A stretch of DNA of 64,000 nucleotides from Bacteroidaceae bacterium (lineage in GTDB: Bacteria > Bacteroidota > Bacteroidia > Bacteroidales > Bacteroidaceae), in NCBI GenBank assembly GCA_024398435.1, contig JAKSJD010000006.1, positions 92,276 to 156,275 on the forward strand, in the 5' to 3' direction. Below, in pieces: positions 59,953 through 64,000 of the stretch; the first letter of the stretch is position 1; each line of letters begins with the position of its first letter. A model generated the notes under the pieces. That model searched no databases. It had not been told where the DNA came from and saw nothing but the letters and a program-made list of their open reading frames with translations. The position numbers and the translations under genes are program-made.

Positions 59953-60507
59953 TTAATTCAAATGTTTCTTGATGACGGCTGGATTGCCGGCTACAACCAC
60001 ATCATCGGGAACGTCTTTCACGACTACACTTCCTGCGGCCACGATGCTTCGGCTGCCAATGTTCACTCCCGGACAAACCGTAACGTTGCCTCCGAGCCAT
60101 GTGTCGTCGCCTATAGTGATTGACCGACCCGTTTCCACAGTCTTCCTTCGTTCGATTGGGTCGTGAGGATGGTCGGGTGTGAGGAGGAAACATCCAGGGC
60201 CTATCTGGACATTACGCCCTATCTTGATACCACCTCCATCGAGGAAATTGCCTCCGAAATTGATAACACACCCCTCGCCTATTTCGATTCTATCCCCGTG
60301 GTCGCAATGGAAAGGAGGAATCACAAGTGCAGATGGATGGGCATGAGGAAGGAGTTCGAGCTTGCATCGATGGAGTTCGTCCATATCCCAAGCCCCACAC
60401 TGATTGAACTTTCGCATGGCATTGTGGGCACGGAGAATGTGTTGCTGCACTTCGGGGTCGGTATAGTCGTACTGCTGATTAGCCAGCATTTTCTCGTATT
60501 CTTTCAT
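59953..60507 (-). CDS. Sugar O-acetyltransferase (maltose/galactoside type)
   Basis: A 184-aa left-handed beta-helix acetyltransferase of the Maa/LacA group, which transfers acetyl from acetyl-CoA to sugars. The hexapeptide repeats run from about residue 70 (IEIGEGCVINFGGNFLDGGGIKIGRNVQIGPGCFLLT), with the active-site H in TPDHPHDP and the CoA-binding IGDDTWLGGNVTVCPGVNIG...GNPAVIKK. The N-terminal helical cap (KMLANQQYDYTDPEVQQH) is typical. It follows the exported unknown protein gene after 7 bp, indicating an operon. Confidence 0.92.
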   Translation of the reverse strand: MKEYEKMLANQQYDYTDPEVQQHILRAHNAMRKFNQCGAWDMDELHRCKLELLPHAHPSALVIPPFHCDHGDRIEIGEGCVINFGGNFLDGGGIKIGRNVQIGPGCFLLTPDHPHDPIERRKTVETGRSITIGDDTWLGGNVTVCPGVNIGSRSIVAAGSVVVKDVPDDVVVAGNPAVIKKHLN

Positions 60508-60514
60508 ATTGTTG

Positions 60515-61147
60515 TCATTTTATATAGGGTTCGACATATTTGTTGTAAACGTCTGTTCGGATGATTCGATAGTGAGGATGATAGGCAGCATTGTATTGCT
60601 GGCTATGGTGCGACGCATATTGTCCCGACTTAAGCAAGCGCTTGATTTCGCGGGCATCCTTCTTCTGATTGGGCAGACGGAGGTTCATCCTCTTTATTAC
60701 TTTATATATAATGTGCCACTCTTTCTTCCAATCGTCGAGAGCCATTGGGGTGTAGTCCTTCGCACTCATGAGAAAAGCACTCAAAAACTGTTCAAACGTG
60801 AGTTTGCCCTTGCTCACCACCGAAAGACTGACCCGCTGAAACTGGCCATCGATGCCTGTTGGTTCGCTGTCGTCGCAAAGTGACTCATCGGCCGATTTCA
60901 GTTCTTCACGAAGATATTCTGCGGCACTGGCCGAATCGTTCATCAAATGTCCAAGCCCGAAACGATTTTGGAAACAGGTCTTGTACAAGTCCTTCAACGT
61001 GGACTCGGGATAACGATTCATCTGCCAACTAATAGCCTCACGCACTATTTCCTTCGTTGGTTCGGAGTGAATCTGCTGAGCATTCATGACCACCGAAACA
61101 GTCAGAAGAAGGAGAGGAAGAATGTATTTTGCTGAAAATCTATACAT
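60515..61147 (-). CDS. Exported protein of unknown function
   Basis: A 210-aa protein with a signal peptide (YILPLLLLTVSVVMNAQ) and no lipobox or membrane anchor, so probably periplasmic. Its most distinctive part is NRYPESTLKDLYKTCFQNRFGLGHLMND (about residues 44-72), and later QYNAAYHPHYRIIRTDVYNKYVEPYI at the end. I do not recognise the family. It is the first gene of an operon with the O-acetyltransferase and the Cys-containing protein, with its own -7 box. Confidence 0.7.
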   Translation of the reverse strand: MYRFSAKYILPLLLLTVSVVMNAQQIHSEPTKEIVREAISWQMNRYPESTLKDLYKTCFQNRFGLGHLMNDSASAAEYLREELKSADESLCDDSEPTGIDGQFQRVSLSVVSKGKLTFEQFLSAFLMSAKDYTPMALDDWKKEWHIIYKVIKRMNLRLPNQKKDAREIKRLLKSGQYASHHSQQYNAAYHPHYRIIRTDVYNKYVEPYIK

Positions 61148-61171
61148 GATATCAAGTTTGTTTATTTATCT

Positions 61172-61180
61172 GCAAAGTTA
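61172..61180 (-). promoter_or_regulatory. -7 box of the exported-protein operon
   Basis: TAACTTTGC on the minus strand, 25 bp before the start. Confidence 0.7.
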
Positions 61181-61263
61181 CAAAAAACAACGATTCAAGG
61201 CACAATAACTACAACTTTTATATTTTTTTAACGTATATTATGCCAACTTGACGGCATTTTTAC

Positions 61264-61272
61264 TATCTTTGC
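61264..61272 (+). promoter_or_regulatory. -7 box of the aroF-tyrA operon
   Basis: TATCTTTGC, 68 bp before aroF. Confidence 0.75.
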
Positions 61273-61339
61273 ATCTCAAACTAACAAAACAACACTCGAT
61301 AAAACAATTTCGGAATCAAGAAAATAATACATTAGAACT

Positions 61340-62350
61340 ATGATAGCAGTATTGAAAAACGGTGTTACCGAAGCTCAGAAAAACAACCTCATCGACTGGT
61401 TGAAATCGCTCGGACTCGGTGTACACGTATCGGAGGGACAATATCAAACCGTTCTCGGACTCATCGGCGACACAAGCAAGGTGGACATCGACTTGCTCAA
61501 CGGACTCGATATCATCGACAATGTGACTCGCATCAGTGAGCCTTTCAAGTGTGCCAACCGTAGATTCCACCCTCAGGACACAATTGTAGAGGTAGGTCTC
61601 GGAAGCAACAAAGTGAAGATTGGCGGCGGCAACTTCGCCATCATTGCAGGTCCTTGTTCGGTAGAATCAGAAGAACAAATCATCGAAGTGGCAAAGGCTG
61701 TGAAGCAATCGGGCGCTACACTGCTCCGCGGAGGTGCTTTCAAGCCTCGCACATCTCCATACGACTTCCAGGGACTTCATGGAGAAGGACTCAAACTCTT
61801 GCGCAAGGCAAGGGAAGCTACCGGTCTCCCAATCGTCACAGAAATCATGAGTGCTGCCCACCTCGACCTCTTCGAAGATGTTGACCTCATTCAGGTTGGA
61901 GCACGAAACATGCAGAACTTCGAACTCCTGAAGGAACTCGGCCGTCTCCGCCGCCCTATCCTTCTGAAGCGAGGACTTGCAAACACATTGAAGGAACTCC
62001 TCATGAGTGCCGAATACATAATGTCGGAAGGTAACGAAAACGTCATCCTCTGCGAACGTGGTATCCGCAGTTTCGACACTTACACCCGCAATGTGCTCGA
62101 CCTCTCAGCCGTACCTATGCTGAAGGAACTTTCACACCTTCCTATCATTGTCGACCCAAGTCACGCCACAGGAAAGTCGCGTCTCGTAAAGCCAATGTCA
62201 ATGGCAGCAACGGCTTCAGGTGCCGACGGACTTATCATCGAAGTTCACAACGACCCAATCCATGCCCTTTGCGACGGAGCACAATCATTGACTCCTGAAC
62301 AATTCGACGAAGTGGCTAAAAAAGTATTCACTATAAGAGAAATTCTATGA
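61340..62350 (+). CDS. aroF: 3-deoxy-7-phosphoheptulonate synthase (class I-beta)
   Basis: First step of aromatic amino acid synthesis, joining erythrose 4-phosphate and phosphoenolpyruvate. The 336-aa protein has an N-terminal ferredoxin-like regulatory domain (MIAVLKNGVTEAQKNNLIDWL, about 1-75) and the DAHP synthase/KDO8P synthase barrel: AIIAGPCSVES, GATLLRGGAFKPRTSPYDFQG, QVGARNMQNFELL, LLKRG, LCERGIR and IVDPSHATGKS. No chorismate mutase domain is fused, unlike many Bacteroides enzymes. It overlaps tyrA by 4 bp. Confidence 0.93.
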   Translation: MIAVLKNGVTEAQKNNLIDWLKSLGLGVHVSEGQYQTVLGLIGDTSKVDIDLLNGLDIIDNVTRISEPFKCANRRFHPQDTIVEVGLGSNKVKIGGGNFAIIAGPCSVESEEQIIEVAKAVKQSGATLLRGGAFKPRTSPYDFQGLHGEGLKLLRKAREATGLPIVTEIMSAAHLDLFEDVDLIQVGARNMQNFELLKELGRLRRPILLKRGLANTLKELLMSAEYIMSEGNENVILCERGIRSFDTYTRNVLDLSAVPMLKELSHLPIIVDPSHATGKSRLVKPMSMAATASGADGLIIEVHNDPIHALCDGAQSLTPEQFDEVAKKVFTIREIL

Positions 62351-63174
62351 TAGTAGGAGTAGTCGGATTAGGACTTATTGGCGGTTCCATAGCCAAGGCA
62401 TACAAGGAAGCAGGAGAAACGGTGTATGGTTACGACATCAACGAAACTATCACCAACTTTGCCATGCTTTCAGGTGATATCAACGGCAAACTCGACGACA
62501 AGACCATCGGAAAGTGCCAAATCATCCATATCGCCACATATCCAGAGGCTGCAATCAACTACATGACGGACCATGCAAGCCAGTTTGGAAAGGACTGTAT
62601 CGTGATGGACGACTGCGGTACAAAACGAAAGGTTTGCACTGCAGGCTTTGACCTTGCCAAGCAGTATGGATTCACCTATGTAGGAGCCCATCCAATGGCA
62701 GGAACAAAGTTCTCGGGCTACAAATATTCAAGGGCTTCGATGTTCAATGGAGCTCCTATGATTATCGTTCCGCCTACATTCGACGACATCAACCTATACG
62801 ACCGACTCAAGCAATTGCTTGCCCCACTCCAACTGAAGAACCTTGTGTTCACTACAGCCGACGACCACGACCAGATGATTGCCTTCACTTCACAGTTGGC
62901 CCATGTCGTATCAAACGCATACGTTAAGAGCCCTTCGGCTCAAAGACAAAAGGGCTACAGTGCAGGAAGTTTCCGCGACCTCACACGAGTTGCATGGCTT
63001 AACGAACAGATGTGGACCGAACTCTTCCTCGAAAATAAGGACAACCTCATCAGCGAGATAACCACCATCATCGACAACCTCAGCCAATATCGTGATGCTA
63101 TGCAGAATGATGATGCCGAAACTCTTCGCCAGCTTCTTCGCGACGGACGTATCGCAAAGGAACAATGCGGGTAG
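62347..63174 (+). CDS. tyrA: Prephenate dehydrogenase
   Basis: Oxidises prephenate to 4-hydroxyphenylpyruvate on the tyrosine route. The 275-aa protein has an N-terminal Rossmann fold (VGVVGLGLIGGSIAKAY), the active-site AHPMAGTKFSG (about residues 115-125), and the helical dimerisation domain (FTSQLAHVVSNAYVKS...SFRDLTRVAWLNEQMWTELF). It overlaps aroF by 4 bp (ATGA) and is 71 bp before the CM/PDT-like gene, so all three probably form an operon. Confidence 0.93.
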   Translation: MIVGVVGLGLIGGSIAKAYKEAGETVYGYDINETITNFAMLSGDINGKLDDKTIGKCQIIHIATYPEAAINYMTDHASQFGKDCIVMDDCGTKRKVCTAGFDLAKQYGFTYVGAHPMAGTKFSGYKYSRASMFNGAPMIIVPPTFDDINLYDRLKQLLAPLQLKNLVFTTADDHDQMIAFTSQLAHVVSNAYVKSPSAQRQKGYSAGSFRDLTRVAWLNEQMWTELFLENKDNLISEITTIIDNLSQYRDAMQNDDAETLRQLLRDGRIAKEQCG

Positions 63175-63183
63175 TGTGGTTTT

Positions 63184-63211
63184 AGAGGTTAGAGATTAGA
63201 GAAAAGCAGAA
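63184..63211 (+). repeat. Heptamer array between tyrA and the CM/PDT-like gene
   Basis: Four 7-bp units (AGAGGTT, AGAGATT, AGAGAAA, AGCAGAA). Confidence 0.55.
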
Positions 63212-63245
63212 TATATTCTGAAACAAAAGAGATAAGAATCAAAGA

Positions 63246-64000
63246 ATGGCAGACGAATTAAACAAAGGGTCACTCCGTCAGAAGATTGATGAAGTAGACC
63301 GTCAGATATTCGACCTTCTGAAAACCCGTATGGGAATCGTCAGAGGTGTGGCCGAAGTAAAGAAGGCCCAGGGTCTTCCTACAAATGACCGCAAGAGAGA
63401 AAGAGAGATTCTCACACGTGTGACCGACTCTCTCGGTGATGATTTGGGCGAATATGGAAGAGCCATCTATCGCACAATGTTTGATGTAAGCAAACTCTAT
63501 GAGGCCCAACTCGTATGCGATGAATATCCTCTCTATCAGAATATCCAGAAGATGATAGGTCAGAAGCCTCAGCCATTCCCTCGCTGTGCCACAGTAGCAC
63601 TGCTTGGAGGCGAGAATTCTTTTGCCACAGCTGCTGCAGAACGACTCTTCGAAGTGCCCAACATCATGCAGATGCAGAACGGTGAAGGTATATTCAAGGC
63701 TGTAAGTCAAGGTCTTTGCAAATACGGAATCGTACAGATAGAAGACTCTACAGAAGGTACCGCAGGCAAGACTTATGACCAACTGTCAGCCTATGGCCTC
63801 AGCATCATACGAAGTGTCAGAGTAAAGATTGACGAACGCGGCAACTACAACCGATTCATCTGCATCAGTAAGGAAGGCATGATTTATCCAGGAGCCGACC
63901 GAACCACCGTAATGATGGTAATCCAAAACAAACCAGGAAGTCTTTTCAGCGTTCTTTCCAAGTTCAACGTGATCGGAGCCAACCTTATTCGCCTTGAAAG
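63246..64000 (+). CDS. Chorismate mutase with shortened prephenate dehydratase and ACT domains, 3' end outside window
   Basis: Begins MADELNKGSLRQKIDEVDRQ and runs off the window after 251 codons. Residues about 8-95 are an AroQ chorismate mutase (IDEVDRQIFDLLKTRMGIVRGVAEVKK). Residues about 117-185 match the first lobe of prephenate dehydratase (VALLGGENSFATAAAERLF, EGIFKAVSQGLCKYGIVQIEDS), but the second lobe of about 80 residues is missing: the sequence goes straight to YNRFICISKEG, where active enzymes have a TRF motif. An ACT domain follows (TTVMMVIQNKPGSLFSVLSK). It is third in the aroF-tyrA operon. Dehydratase activity is doubtful. Confidence 0.8.
   Translation, partial: MADELNKGSLRQKIDEVDRQIFDLLKTRMGIVRGVAEVKKAQGLPTNDRKREREILTRVTDSLGDDLGEYGRAIYRTMFDVSKLYEAQLVCDEYPLYQNIQKMIGQKPQPFPRCATVALLGGENSFATAAAERLFEVPNIMQMQNGEGIFKAVSQGLCKYGIVQIEDSTEGTAGKTYDQLSAYGLSIIRSVRVKIDERGNYNRFICISKEGMIYPGADRTTVMMVIQNKPGSLFSVLSKFNVIGANLIRLE

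Overview
The window comes from a member of the Bacteroidota, most likely a gut- or rumen-type Bacteroidales close to Prevotellaceae. Support: about twenty genes start shortly after a Bacteroidota -7 box (TAnnTTTG, usually TATCTTTGC, TACCTTTGC or TAATTTTGC); there is a SusC/SusD pair, a Nudix-type AraR, a PPi-dependent phosphofructokinase, an AddAB pair and several families known mainly from Bacteroidales. No phage, insertion sequence or CRISPR array was seen. The left edge cuts a sodium:solute symporter and the right edge cuts a chorismate-mutase/ACT protein.

Layout. 1-11.3 kb: pentose catabolism, with symporter, AraR regulator, araD, araA, araB, an unknown membrane protein, transketolase, an opposite-strand Spy-like protein and rpiB; together these take L-arabinose into the pentose phosphate pathway. 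11.3-15.7 kb: gap (opposite strand) with a 31-aa lipoprotein gene in its leader, then mscL-cysK and panC-panD. 15.7-22.7 kb: a DNA2-like nuclease-helicase, SRP RNA, a DedA protein, ffh, folD and tRNA-His, so both SRP components lie within 1 kb. 23-32 kb: a glycosyltransferase coupled to addA-addB, then small membrane proteins and a nucleotidyltransferase. 32-40 kb: an aminotransferase, an exported CsgG/FlgT-like protein, ogt, nhaC, and a pfp-GH25 lysozyme pair. 40-51 kb: a lone TonB-dependent receptor, htpG, a TPR protein, ribH and a giant TamB-like protein. 51-57 kb: susC, susD and a surface lipoprotein with no glycoside hydrolase beside them. 57-61 kb: a membrane protein, a SprT-like protease behind tRNA-Lys, a 43-aa lipoprotein and small accessory genes. 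61-64 kb: aroF, tyrA and a CM/PDT-like gene for aromatic amino acids.

The most unusual content lies between the genes. Eight loci carry short tandem arrays with a period of 22 bp (occasionally 21 or 23), in four unrelated sequence families (A-D). Each unit has a small palindromic core. Families B and C also have inverted termini and a shared downstream TTCCTATAGAAAA-like motif. One family A array lies in frame inside the helicase gene, and another forms the loop of the apparent araR terminator. A second layer consists of heptamer and octamer arrays (nine loci) in intergenic regions, several of them between divergent promoters. Other points: the TamB gene lacks an ATG/GTG/TTG start before its membrane anchor (an ATA stands where a start is expected), the prephenate dehydratase domain lacks about half of its length, the AraR Nudix box has lost its catalytic glutamates, and two tiny lipoprotein genes could easily be missed.
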